Shown here piece after piece: positions 9,819 through 21,907 of a stretch of 64,000 bases of DNA; the stretch's first letter is position 1, and the number at the start of each line of letters is the position of its first letter. The notes below the pieces were generated by a model. The model saw nothing but the letters and a program-made list of their open reading frames with translations, did not search any database and was not told the origin of the DNA. A program made the translations under genes and the position numbers. The DNA comes from Microstegium vimineum. Taxonomy: Eukaryota > Streptophyta > Magnoliopsida > Poales > Poaceae. The stretch lies in assembly GCA_022036555.1 (NCBI GenBank), contig CM039140.1:30004473-30068472 (forward strand), in the 5' to 3' direction.

Positions 9819-11625
9819 TGGCGATTGGATAAATCCGCAAGCGCACAGATTATACCGGTGTAGCACTTCACCTAGGAGTATTCCAAGGTATCGTAATTTA
9901 TATTTTCCCAAGGGAAAGCGGTAGCTAGAAATGATAACTAGAAAGAGATCCTAGAGAGCACCTCAACTTAGTACCAACTAGTAAAAGGGGGTAACGACTA
10001 ATGTGACAGGAAGGTGATGAATGAACAAGCCAAGGTAAAAGATAACTAAAGATAACTAGTAAGTTAGATAGGTGGGAGGACAACGAGAGAGATAAGGACT
10101 CCTATGTAATTCACTTCTACTTCAATGTACTTAGCAAATTAATTAGTCTAAACACAACAGTTTGCCTCCTCAATAATAGTATGCTAGGTGAGAGGATAGA
10201 TCAGTAGGAGGATAGATCAGTAGGAGGACAAAACTCCTACCAGACCATGCTCTCATTTTATGGGGGTCTTACCTTTTAAAAACTTGCCTAAGAACACGTG
10301 GTGGAATACAAACACTAGACAAGGCTGTCACTCTCTTGCTAGCTACCACAAATAATCCGTGCGACAAGCGGTAACCAAGGATAAGATGATGTATAAGCAC
10401 CACGCTTACACACAACTCACTACTTTAATTGTGATCTACAAGCATAGCACCCTATGGCAGGCAATGATCGCATACAAGAATGGCCACGAAGGATCACAGA
10501 CTATTGATGTAAAGGATAGTAATAAAAAAAGCACATAACAATACTATAACAGGTATAGTAATGCTCAAAGTAAATACTGAGTAAAGTAGAGGAAAAGTAA
10601 TACATTGAATGAAGTAAGTCTTACAGAAAAGGAAAGGTACAAGAGCTATACCAGACTCTCCAGGAGACAATTCCGGAAATCCCAAGCACAGCTCAACTCT
10701 ACTCTAACTCCCACACTAGACTAACTACTAAGATAATCTAAGCAAATGAGCTTGTAGGCTTGTCCACCTTGTGTGAAGAGGGGGGTGTGATCCTCTATTT
10801 ATAGTGGGAGGTGGAGTAGGGGCTACTCCATCGTCGCGTCATCGCTCCAGGAGAGCTCCACCTTGAGCCCTTGGATCCACCGCCTCCAAACCGCCTCAGA
10901 TTGGATGATTTTGATCTCCATCACATGGTAAATGTGACAAGGAGTTACCAGGACCTCGGAGAGTCCTTATAATTAGGGGGTCGGTCGACCCCCCTATGAC
11001 CTGTGGGCCCTTCCCTGGCTTCTAGAAGCATTTCCCACAGCTCAGGGGAGAGCTGAGGGGTTGTGGGCCACCTAGGGGTGTTGGCCGACCACCCTAGGGG
11101 TGTTAAGCTGACCACCGCCTTCCAGAAGGTGGCCCCACCTATCATGGAATGTGGATGACTCCTCTGGAGTCTTTGTCACTTTGATTCTCTTGTTGTGGGC
11201 CCATGAATCTTTGTGCACTTGATTTGGAGTGTTGAATGAAAGAACAAGTTGCATCCAAGGGTTGAAATGGCTTTGGCATGGATCGTGGTGCCTTGGAAGG
11301 CCAGAAGGGTCCAAACCCTGGTCGATCGACCTGAGTTTGGCTCCTTTGGAGCCAGGCTTCCTTGTGGGAGCTCTTGGACATGCCAGGAGTCTAATGGTGC
11401 AGAGGTTCTGGAGTTTGGCTCCAATCACACGTCGACCGACGTGCAAAAGGAGCTTCCAGCACCCCTGATTGTCCTGAAATGTCATTCCCTACAAACAAAG
11501 GCTATCCAAGTATATGTGGAACTTATTAGTGATAAATATGCTCATGAAGTGTTATTCTACCTTTGAAACCGAGGTTGTTGACGGTATTTTGATTATGTAA
11601 AAGTATGCCATTCTTAGCATCAACA
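9819..11625 (-). repeat. 3' LTR of an Athila-like Ty3/gypsy element
   Basis: In minus orientation it begins TGTTGATGCTAAGAATGG (at 11625) and ends ATCGCCA (at 9819), 1807 bases. A polypurine tract (CTTGGGGGATCT) sits directly before it at 11626-11640, as expected for a 3' LTR. A TATA box lies at 10795-10803. Three perfect palindromic GTCG/CGAC words occur at 10976-10993, 11320-11331 and 11428-11443. A 16-base unit, GAGGATAGATCAGTAG, is repeated twice near 10192-10224. The link to Athila rests on the RT fragment at 29498-30133. Confidence 0.7.
10795..10803 (-). promoter_or_regulatory. LTR TATA box
   Basis: TATAAATAG on the minus strand, inside the Athila-like LTR and in the correct orientation for it. 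Confidence 0.55.
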
Positions 11626-12699
11626 AGATCCCCCAAGCTTGACCTTTGCTTGTCCTGAGCAAACAATCAAACTTAGCCTCGGTGGATCAGGAGTTGCTAC
11701 TATGCTTCATATTTCAAGAGTACTAAATCTACAACAAACATACTTCTCTTTTGAATGGAAAAATTAGCAATGAAAACTCACCCATATTGCCTTAGTCCTT
11801 CATGGGGCTTATGGCCTTATACTTTGTCTTGGGTGGTTGAGAGATAGAACAACTTGACTTGAGCACTATTTTTATTATTCTTCACAAGTTTCATATCAGA
11901 GGTTTTACAATGTTTTGTAAAAGAAAACTTAGTGTTCCTCAAATGGTACTCTCGAGTCGCTCATATGATGTATGATTCCTCACCAAGGCACATATTAAAG
12001 TTGCCTTCTTTTCATTCTACCTCTAAAGGCTTATGTGGAGCTATGGGTAAGGATAAGGAATGTAGCAAACTTACCTTGTATATATTGTAAAGCCAAATCT
12101 AGGATCCAAGGAGAGAAGTGCCATACTCTTAGATCAAGATGTGCAAGTGTGTGAACCATGATGAACGATCAATACTCCTCTATTTGATATGATCTCTCTT
12201 TCTAACTTATTATTTTGATACATAGCTATCTTTATTTTTTTCTATGAGCTTCGATGTGCTCATCATTTTTCTAAAACTTGGGACCTTCATGTGTCCCTAT
12301 TTTTTTTATTTTTCATACTTTTGCATAGTCTATGTCTCATTTACTAGCAACATACTAGAGAGAGATAACTTATTTTAGAACATGGAGCATGAATTTTGTG
12401 GAAAATGAAAGGCATGTTTTTGCATACTTCCAGTGTAGAAGCAGCATGTATATATGGTGTGTACGTGATCTTGATCTTGGAAGCATGATAAGTCTCTCAA
12501 CAAGGGTCACAAAACTTGACCAAACTCAACACAAAGTAAACAGCTTATGTAGAAAGCTTATGTCATGAAAGAGCATATATGGCTTTGGTAGGAATTTTCA
12601 CCATTGAGGAACAAAAAGTGTTTTTATCATTTTAAGAAATAAAACTCTGATAGCCATTCTTGTTTGGAACAATATTATAGTAGCTCTTGTCTTGTTAGG
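11626..12699 (-). mobile_element. Athila-like element, 3' non-coding region
   Basis: This is internal sequence between the polypurine tract at 11626-11640 and the Tat-element insertion at 12700. It has no convincing coding sequence. The other side of the interrupted element resumes at 28816. Confidence 0.55.
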
Positions 12700-12986
12700 T
12701 GTTGATACAAAAAGCGTCAGGATCTGCGAACACCTCGGGCTTATACCCGAATTCGATATCCAAAGGTGTGCCAGTTGATTTGACCAGTTAATCGACAAGT
12801 ACGATAACTAGAATAAGATCTGAACGAGACAACGGCGATGCGCCCGGATGTCAAGGCTCAAACTTGATCAGGATAACTAGAGTAGAGCTGAACGAGACGA
12901 CATCGATGCTCCCGGACGTCAAGGCTCAGGTTGCTCAAACGCGGAACTTGCAAGGGTTGACGGAGATCGAGGAGATGCAGCCCGTC

Positions 12987-15900
12987 TGTAACACCCTAAA
13001 ATTTGCTTTATGGAAAATAGAAATAAAATGATTTATTTTTGAATTTTGTGCTCATGAAATCATAGGAAAATAAAACTTTTTATGGAATTAAAATTATCTT
13101 AAGGTAGTAACATGTTTGAGCATTCATGCCATGCATTTTGGGTTTTTGTTTGAGTGGCTCAGTTTCAAAATTCAAATTTAAATTCAATTTGTGCTTTGCA
13201 ATTTGACTTGGAAGTAAAAAGGAAATAAAAAGAAAAACAAAACTCTCCCCTCCCTCTGTTCTGGCCCGAAGGCCTACCCACCTAGCCCAGCTCTTCCCCT
13301 CCTCTCCCTCGGCCCTTCTCTTCTCCCGCGCAAGGCCCAGCAAGGCCACAGGCCCGCTCTTCCCCCACCCCTTCCTGCCTGGGCCTCGCTCAGCAGGCCG
13401 GCCCACAACCCCACCGCGCAGGCCGATGCGCTCAGCGCCGCTCTCTCACTGGCGAGTGTACCCCACCTGTTAGCGTCACACTCCCCCTTTCCTTCTTCCT
13501 CCTCCCTCCTTCCCTTCTTCGCGCACCGCCGCCTTCCTATTCTGCCACAGCGAGATTGGCGCCCGCGACTGCCCCTTCCTTCTCTGTCGTGCCTCCGGGC
13601 TATTTAAGCCCCGCCCCCGCATCACACCGCCTCCACCCGGCCGTCTCGGAGTCCCACCGCACCTCCGCCGCCGCCGCAAAACAGGCCCAGAGCCGCCACC
13701 ATCGCCCCTCTCCTGCCAAGCCCCTCCGCTCCGTCCAACCGCTCACCGAGCTTCGGATTTTGGTAAGAGGGCTCACGGTGCCGTTCTCGTGCTCTCTCTC
13801 GCTCTCTGCACCTCTGTGTATGCTCACCAAAGCCACCGTGCCGTCACCGCACGCGGACCACCCCCCCTGAGTCCCTCTTGGCCTCAACCAACACCGCAGT
13901 CGAGTTCCCCTCTCCTTCCTCTCTCTCTCGGTGTTTTCCTTTCGATCAATGAAGCTCGGAATCGCCGTGTCCATGAACGCCGGCGAGCTCCCACCCCTCT
14001 GGCCATGGCGCCGCCACGGTAACACGCCGCCCTGTCGTCCGCGCCGCCGTGCCCCGCCCCTGCGCCGTCCGATCCCGCCCAGACGGCTTAGATTAGATCC
14101 CCGCGAAGGGGTACGCCCCCGGTCCACAGTGGACCAGCGGACCGAGCCCCCCCCACGCGGTCCACGGCCACGTCATGCACCCGCCCTATAGCCGCGTGAC
14201 ACGTGGCTCTGGTCAGTCCCGCACCGCAGCACCCGTGGTCCCCAAAGCGGATTCCCTTTTTGCGCTTTCTCGTTTTGAAAACGTAAACCTTCTCGGGTAG
14301 ACCATAATACGCTTTCTCTTATTTACAGAACTGCCATCCGAATTCAAATGCTTATAATTTCGTTGTTTTAAATCCGTTTTGACCCAAACAAGTTGCGTTA
14401 GCTCTGTAATTTCATGATCTATCTAATGGTACAGTTTTCATATATGTTAAAGGCTTTTGAAAATAAAGTTTAGATTAATCCTTTTTAAGGAATTAATCTT
14501 GTATACAAAATCATGTTAATTTCATATCTTCTCCGTTCTAAATCCGTTTCGTCCCGTTCAAGTTGCGTTGGCTTCGTATCGGAGTAACCTTTTCATTAGT
14601 GATCTTTAATACCATGTTAATAGCTCCGTATTTTCATGGGTCCAAATCTTATTTTGATTAACCACTATGTAACTTGCTTTACACATAAAATAATGATAGT
14701 CTTGCTTTCATTTTCAAAATCCAAATACAATTTTGACCTAATCTAATAAAGGTGTTTCTTTGAAATACTTTATCCACTCTTTTATATAGTTAAAATTGAT
14801 AAATCTTATAGTTCTCTTTTATAAAAGCAAATCTTCCGTTAGTTGTATCTCGATCATCGTAGGTCCGATTAGTGTGTTCTTCGCGACTGTGTGACCGTAG
14901 AGTTTCGTAGATCTCTTTTTAAATCTTTTTCGTTGATTGGTGTATTGTTCTAATTTAGCCATGTTTGTACGCTTTGTATGATCAGATGCTTGTGTGGTGA
15001 TTTGTTAATTATTGTCCAATCGGTGAGTTTTGCGTCGGAGATGAAGAGAAGAAGTTGGTTTTCCTGGAGTTCCTTGAAGACTAGCACTAGAAGAAGGATC
15101 TGTTTTAAGGCAAGTATTATATGGGATCTTCCTTGATGTCCTATTCATGATGTTTTAAATAAAATCATATGCATGTGTCTAATCTTGTTATCTTACGGCT
15201 TACCTAGAATTGTTACCCTGAACCTTGGAATCCTATGGGTTATCTTTGCATTATGGGTAGTATTGCTAGTGCTCCTTTTTAACAAATCATGACCTTTAAT
15301 ATTGATTAATGTCTACATGAAATGATAAAGTAAAACTTGACTTTTTAGCAACATGGATTTAGGATCCTATCTGTCAGCAAAAGCTGGGACATACAGTACA
15401 ACCACAAGCTATATGGCTCTGGCTTGACTCAGTATTAGAATTCTACTGGTTTGTGACAACTTACCCGAAAGGGCGCAAGAGGGGCTCACCTTAGTTCCCT
15501 CGTAAGAGGGGTGGTACTAACCATTGAGGAAACGAATAGCGGGTTGTTACCTACCAGTGGAACCTGTGAACGGTCTCGTAGTGTACCCTGCTCCACTTCC
15601 TTGGTAGAGGTGATGGCATATGGGGACCACGACTTGTGGGTAAAGATGTACACCTCTGCAGAGTGTAAAACTGATATATCAGCCGTGCTCACGGACACGA
15701 GCGGCCCAGAAAACTCACAGACTAATAACGGAAAACTCACAGAAACAATGTTTACATGTTGGTTATTACTTGTGAATCACTTTATCATGCTATTTGTGTT
15801 ATTCATTCAATTGCTATATGATCATGTGGTTTAATTTGGGGGCCTAAGCATAATTTATGACACCTCAATTGTAAAGTTTTGAATCAACTAAAAATGCTTA

Positions 15901-16275
15901 TTGCAGTAGACCAGTGTCAACTTTTTTAGCCTCATGAACTCCATATATGCTTGTTGAGTACGAAAGTACTTACGCTTGTTTATTCTTTTCAAATACTTGG
16001 ATAAAAATCCCAGATGGGTACCGGTTTGCAAGAGTCTCGAGCCGTTAGGCTTGTGATCAACCAGTCAGTTGGTCCCTATGGAGTGGCGTCTTCACCTGAA
16101 GATCGGAGTGTCTTACCGCTGTTTGCTCTCTTAAGGTTATTCCTTTGACCTTATATGTTATGTAATTAAGTATTGTCTTTTGATATTACCTTGTTCTGTG
16201 GCTATATGTGAGATTTGACTTCCCGGGCTCACATATAGGGTATATCTGGTTTTGTTCTTAAAACCGGATGTGACA
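12987..16275 (+). repeat. Solo LTR of the long-LTR gypsy-like family (copy 2), TSD CCGTC
   Basis: It runs TGTAACACCC to GGATGTGACA, 3289 bases, flanked by the perfect 5-bp repeat CCGTC (12982-12986 and 16276-16280). The sister Tat LTR holds the uninterrupted site GCAGCCCGTCGAAGC near 28195, which proves insertion at this point. There is no internal retroelement sequence, so this is a solo LTR left by LTR-LTR recombination. It contains a CT/GGCCCA-rich segment (13240-13590), a TATA-like word at 13601, a GC-rich leader to about 14260, and the palindrome and hairpin blocks shared with copies 1 and 3. Confidence 0.95.
13601..13608 (+). promoter_or_regulatory. LTR TATA-like word
   Basis: TATTTAAG, at the same relative place as the TATA boxes in copies 1 and 3: just after the CT-rich U3 segment and before a GC-rich leader. 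Confidence 0.5.
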
Positions 16276-16910
16276 CCGTCGAAGCTTGAAGAACTCGTAG
16301 GTAAGCTAGATCTAATCCAATAAAACTAGAATTGCTAAAAAAGTAAATAAGAGTAATAGATTTGTTTTGATATATGATTGTTTCCCTTTTACAGCACCCC
16401 TGGGTACCTATTTATACACCGGCAGAGGGAGTTGTAGATAGATACGACTCAAACCTTCCTAAACAAAAACTCTTATTTTCAAGGAAACAACTGACTCGCG
16501 CAGGAGCCGGACTCAAACAATAATAATCTTTTCCTAAACAAACTCTTCTATTTTAAAAGAAATAAATGACTCGTGCAAGAGTCGGACTCAAACTTCTATA
16601 ACAATACTGGTATAAGATCACCAGTTTCCTTATGTCTTCTCTTCGATGAAAACTTTCCATCGACATATCCTTCCGATCTGCAACTTCCTTTTAGCGCCAT
16701 CGGTAACTATATGCTCACGTTAGCCATGTCATCCTGCACTCATCGGCAACATCTCCTTATCGGCAGCATCCCTGCATGCTTTATCATTAGCGCCCTAGTT
16801 TTATTCTCATCGGCAACCTTGACCGATGACCTTTCGATGCCGATAGAAAACGGCTACCGATCAGAGTGAGTCTTAACCCTTTTGACACATGCTGAAAAAT
16901 GGTGTCAACA

Positions 16911-16924
16911 CATGCCCCCCAATT
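16911..16924 (-). other. Polypurine tract of the Tat-type element
   Basis: On the minus strand AATTGGGGGGCATG directly precedes the 3' LTR start TGTTGACACC. Its position and composition fit the plus-strand primer site. Confidence 0.65.
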
Positions 16925-17168
16925 TCGGAGTGTGAAATATTTCACGTGCCGAGATTCTCTCTACTGCAATATTTCCCTCCAAGATACCCGCACAATTTCC
17001 TCTATTACCGCACGCAAAAATCGCAAGTAATCAGCAGAACCCCGCAACTGTAGCGAACAGTCACAAATCCAATCTGACAACTCCTCAATTGTTGTGTGAA
17101 TCCATCACCATACCCTTCCACATTCCTACTCGGTGTGAATAAAATTCCAAAATACCCTCAGCCGGGCT

Positions 17169-17176
17169 TATAAAAG
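17169..17176 (+). promoter_or_regulatory. Candidate TATA box of the antisense gene
   Basis: TATAAAAG lies about 155 bases before the proposed start codon at 17331, on the strand opposite to gag-pol. It suggests that the antisense gene had its own promoter just inside the element. It is a single word match with no expression evidence. Confidence 0.45.
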
Positions 17177-17330
17177 TTACCATCACCTAACTTATTCTTC
17201 ACCCTGAGCTCATACCTTCATTTGCCCTCATCTTCAACCTGGACGCCGGTTCTGAAGAACACCTCCGGGAACCCAAGCAGCAGTGTCTTCCTCTAGCAGA
17301 GCACGAATCGCAAGGACCTCCCTGGCTTCA

Positions 17331-20300
17331 ATGGCGATCAACTTCGATGTCCCCAAAGTAAATCTGCTCCCTTCTCGCTTCATCTTCTGCGAGTTTCTTT
17401 TCCGTATCAGTTTTGTAATCTTTTTCCCCTTTCTTTCTTTGATTTTTTCCGAAACCTAGGAAATGCGCAACAATGTAGTGATCCCCATTGAGCAAACCAA
17501 CTTTCACTGCCTAGGCCCAATGGGAAACGCCGATCCCACCAATCTGATTAACGCAGAGACCAACCGCATTCCTTTCAGATCCGAGTGTTTCAGTCTAGGG
17601 TTGTGGAAAGATGCTTTCTGCTCATGGCCCAAACCCACCAAAGGGTGGAAGAACTGGTACCTTAGAATGATCAGAACACAACAAGTTTACTGGGCAGAGC
17701 GTAGTCTAGAACAGTGCATTAGGCTTTCTATTGCCGATATGGCAAAGAATGAAAACATGATGATGGCCGCTTCTTATTTTTGGTCCGATGCAATGAATGC
17801 GTTCTTATTCAGACATGGACCAGCCACTCCCACACTTGCCGATGTGCATATGCTTACTGGCCTCGACATCTTCACCGCCGATCCTTCCAATCTCTTCCGC
17901 AGAAAGCCTGATTTTCGGGTAACCACCCGTAACATCGGCGGTTGGACTGGATACATCCAAGAAAACCAGAAGACTGGATCGGTAAGCCAGAGGGAACATG
18001 CCATTTTCCTAAATATGTGGCTGGAAAAGTTCATCTTCTGCGGCAAAATAGTTAGACCTACCACTACATACCTCCCCTTAGCAGAGCTCTTAGCCGATGG
18101 ATCAAGACTTCCCCTTGGGCGATACCTCCTTGGCTCAGTCTACCACCTCCTTCACCAGGTATCAAGGAAGCTATTGTTAGGCGAACTCATCGGCAACCTT
18201 GGAGGTCCTTGGTGGTTTATTAACATGTGGCCGAATGCCCATATGCATAAGATCCTCCAGTTTGACTTATTCAGGCAACAATTCCCAAGAGACATATCGG
18301 AAGAATATGAATTTGATGATGATGAATCGGCAACCCGTCTCCCACTCAATTTCGGGGAGGCTGTGATAGTGCTGCCATGGACCGATGCCAACGTAGGTCA
18401 ATTTGGCATGTTCTTCTAGAGATTCTACTGTGGGATCCCGGCTGCAGAACGGGTTTGGTGGCCCTATATTGACGAACATAACTGATTTCCACTCTCCTTC
18501 AACCTCACCGATCCATATCCCGGAGAATGAAATAATCATGAAGGCTACCATCATCCCCCGGGCCATTCCAGCCAACATTTTTGGAACCGGGAAGAACTCT
18601 CCTGCATCTTACGAGTTTTACTATCCCTCGGCAGCAGCCAGACAATTAGCATTTGGCCAATTGCCGATCAAGTTCAGCTATGCTAATGTAATCAAACCAA
18701 GAGAAGTCATTTCCAGTGCCATGGACTGGAATAGGATCGTCAATCTTTCTCCCCATGCTGATACATCAAACACTGATTTATCTTCTTGGGCACCAACATC
18801 CTTCATCACGGAGTCATACAAATCCTGGTGGCAAGAATGGAAAAATCAACTATTCCCCAAGTCGTCGCATTACTATCGGCATTTGATCGACGTCGATCAC
18901 ATCATTCCCGATGATGCAGTAAGTTCATTCTAATGCATCTCTTATTATTTACTTCTACTATCGACATCTGACCCTCTTTTACTAACAGGTTGATGATCCA
19001 ATCCCTCGAACGAGCAAGAGCGGCAAGCACTTCAATCTTCGAATGATGAACCTCATATCAATCATCGGCAACAAGGCTCCTATGTTGGCTGCTTTCACCC
19101 CTCAAAGGGTAGCCAAGGTCACCCTCAAGCCCAGGCCGACAACAACTAGCACCACTACTACTCCATCGGTTGTTGCCGCTGTCTTGGCGCAAGCTTTCGC
19201 AGTAAGTTCTTGTTTCATTTATACCGATTACAAACCCTCATCGGCAACGTTCACTTTATTTAACTTGCACCAAAAATCCTTTGCAAGCAACGGGCATCCA
19301 AATGTACAAGCTTCTCTGACTCAGGCTGCCGATGCCCCCCAAGCTTCACGGCAAAAACGCACCGGCTCACCAATTGCTGCCCCGAAGAAGAAACGCTTGA
19401 GGCGAGCCACTCCATCTGTGCCATTAACTCCAGCTGCATCACCAACTCCCATTGATGCACCGATACCAGAGTCAACATCAGTGTCCATTCCTGAGCAACC
19501 ATTGGACGAAACCCCCGACCAGGAAATGATACCATCGCTGCAGGAACTAGCTGCAACAAGGGAGACAGCATCGGCATCGGTACCAGCACCAACTCCAACT
19601 GAAATCTACGACCAGGGGACAGCATCATCGCCACAGGGGTTAGCCACCACGGTAGAGGCAGCACCGGCAATAGCACCACCAGCACTAACTGTTCCTCCCA
19701 CGGAGGCAAGTTCATCGGCAGCCGTTGCCGATCTTCAAGATGATGCCACGCCAGCTGCCTTCCCGAACCCAAGGCAAGAGATCCGCTTTAAGATGGTAAG
19801 TTGACTCACATTCTGTAACACAAACTTATGATCGGCAAGCTCTAATCTTTTCCTTCTTCAGGCCCAGGATTCTCCGAATAGTTTGTTTTCCTTCGCCGTC
19901 AATCTCCCTGACGAAGACGGAGAGGAAGAAAGTTCTGCCCCAGCTTTATCGGCAGATGTTAAACTCAAGCTCGAAGCATTGCTATCTTTACTGCAACAAG
20001 ACACATCCCATCTCGTCCAAGACTCCACTGCAGTAAAGATAGCTTTTAAAGACATTCAAGGCCATCTATCTGTCGATATAGAAGAAACACTCTTCCAGGC
20101 AGCGTTTCTTGAGAGCAAGCAACTTCAGTATCAAAGGCTCTCTTGCCGCATAGCCGATAGGACTGCTCAATCAGAACTTGAAGAGAAAATGCTTCAATTC
20201 AAGCAATCTGCCGATGAAAAACACAAGGACATAGGTCGCCTAGAAGCTTCTAGCGTTGAGCTTGATCAAGAAATTGCCCATCTATCAGCAAGGAAGGAAA

Positions 20301-20542
20301 AGCTAATAGTAGAGCTGAAACAAGTTGACGAAGCCTTAATCGTATCCAATCAACAGAAGACTGAACTTCCAAGTGCCATCCAAGCTTTACAACAAGAAAC
20401 AGATGCTGATGCACGTCAAGCCCTCCGGACAAAGAAAAAGATCAAACCAATAGAAGGATCCGCCGACGACGATGCCAAGGAGATAGAAGAAATAGAGCAA
20501 ATTCGCCTATGTGCAATATCAGCAATTCAATCCTTGTTGTAA
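17331..20542 (+). pseudogene. Antisense plant-mobile-domain (PMD) gene carried by the Tat element, multi-exon, decayed
   Basis: The gene runs opposite to gag-pol. Proposed exons are 17331-17357 (MAINFDVPK), 17460-18918, 18989-about 19200, about 19289-19795 and 19862-20542, with GT...AG introns at 17358-17459, 18919-18988 and 19796-19861. The reading frame joins correctly across these three. Exon 2 encodes a plant mobile domain (PF10536-like: WAERSLEQC, HMLTGLDI, later RFYCGIPAAERVWWPY). It carries a TAG at 18417, a TGA at 18483 and a frameshift near 18525-18535. The middle is Pro/Ala/Thr-rich with a basic KKKRLRR patch. The last exon is a long, heptad-like Glu/Lys/Leu-rich coiled coil. PMD proteins are linked to transposons and to silencing or developmental functions in plants; its role for this element is unknown. 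Confidence 0.7.
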
Positions 20543-20652
20543 TTTCAGTCCAGTGTATCGGCAGCTGTAAACTTAACGTCCGATTTTGCTTGTAATATAA
20601 CATTAGCACGCTTTCTGCCGATGTTCTATTAGCACTTTTACTTTGTATTTCT

Positions 20653-21811
20653 TCATGCATCTACCCAGATACTAGGATAATACTTCTTTAAATATTTACC
20701 ATTGATTGCTCTGGGAAACGCAACCCCTTCGAGGGTTTCCAAAAGATAGGCATTTCCAGGAACTGACTGACTTATCCGAAACGGACCTTCCCGATTAGGA
20801 GACCATTTTCCAAACTTAGAACTCTTAGTCCCAATCGGTAAAATCAATTTCCATACCAGATCACCATCGGCAAATTCCTTCAACTTTACTTTTTTGTCAT
20901 ACCACCTGGCAACCCTCTTCTTGTTTTCTTCAACGCTGATCAAAGCCCTTAACCGATGACTCACTAAATCTTCTAACTCATCCTTCATAAGAGTACCATA
21001 ATCATCGGTTGTCAATTGGTCCTGAGAAGATAATCGCCTAGAACCAGTTTTAATTTCCCAAGGCAAGACAACATCATTCCCATAGACCAATTGATATGGC
21101 GAAACCTTAGTTGCACCATGACAAGCCATCCGATATGACCACAAAGCTTCATTCAACACTATATGCCACCTCCTAGGGTTTTCTTCAATCTTGCGCTTGA
21201 TAAGCTTGATAATTCCCTTATTAGTTGCCTCGGTCTGACCATTAGCTTGAGCATAATAAGGAGAAGAGTTTAAAACTTTGAACCCCATACCGATCGCAAA
21301 ATCCTCAAACTCTCCCGACGTAAACATGGTTCCTTGATCAGTCGTAATAGTTTGATGAATACCAAATCGGTAAATGATATGTTCTTTTACAAAAATTTAT
21401 CATATTCGCCGACGTAACCATCTTCAAAGGAATTGTTTCAACCCACTTTGTAATGTAATCGGTAGCGACAAGTATAAACTTATGCCCTTTGCTTGATGGC
21501 GGATAAATTTGACCGATGAGATCAATAGCCCATCCTCTAAACGGCCAAGGCTTGATTATAGGATTCATTGTCGATGCAGGTGTCCTCTGGACATTACCAA
21601 ACTTCTGACAATCTTGGCACCCTTTAAAATAGTTGAAGCAATCTTCAAGAATTGTTAGCCAATAATATCCATTCCGCCTAATCATCCATTTCATCTTGAA
21701 TGCCGATTGATGCGCTCCACACACACCCTCATGGATCTCGCCCATCAACTCTTTTGATTCTTCTTTACTAAGGCATCTGAGCAAAACTCCATCAATCGTC
21801 CGATAATACAA
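20653..21811 (-). pseudogene. Integrase of the Tat-type element, frameshifted
   Basis: The N-terminal zinc-binding part (HEGVCGAHQ ... CQDCQKFG) is followed by the catalytic core. The first acidic residue is in WAIDLIG, the second in TTDQGTMFTS, and the glutamate in NGQTEATNKG. A single-base frame change in a T/A-rich run near 21398-21401 separates the first and second acidic residues. A C-terminal region with WKLILPIG and FPRAINGKYLKKYYP ends at 20653. Integrase inserts the cDNA copy into the genome; this one cannot be made as one protein without frameshift correction. Confidence 0.85.
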
Positions 21812-21907
21812 TTCATTGTCAAGGAGTACGTATTTGGTTGCTTGAAACCTTAGACGCCTTTCAACCTTTTTAGACGGATCTCTTAAGTAATTGACAATTT
21901 CTTTTCT

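Larger units (their letters stand above)
12700..16910 (-). repeat. 3' LTR of the Tat-type element, split by a solo LTR
   Basis: It is about 917 bases once the nested LTR and its target duplication (12987-16280) are removed. It starts TGTTGATAC and ends GTGTCAACA on the plus strand. Two internal imperfect tandem duplications are visible: units of about 70 bases around 12799-12935, with CGCCCGGATGTCAAGGCTC-like words, and units of about 90 bases around 16450-16595 ending in CGGACTCAAAC. It has a 21-base segment (near 16745) that is absent from the sister LTR. Confidence 0.9.

Noticed and set aside
13476..14191. Open frames on both strands around 13.5-14.2 kb
   Set aside because: This is the GC-rich leader of a solo LTR; the frames overlap on opposite strands and show no domain.
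18403..18525. First part of the open frame at 18403-18933 as real protein
   Set aside because: The neighbouring frame over the same bases reads a PMD-like RFYCGIPAAERVWWPY; the true frame changes only near 18525-18535.
19260..19772. A 170-codon minus-strand open frame opposite the antisense gene
   Set aside because: It is the complement of the Pro/Ala/Thr-rich exon of the PMD gene, giving Leu/Met/Val-rich low complexity; no motif and no start context.
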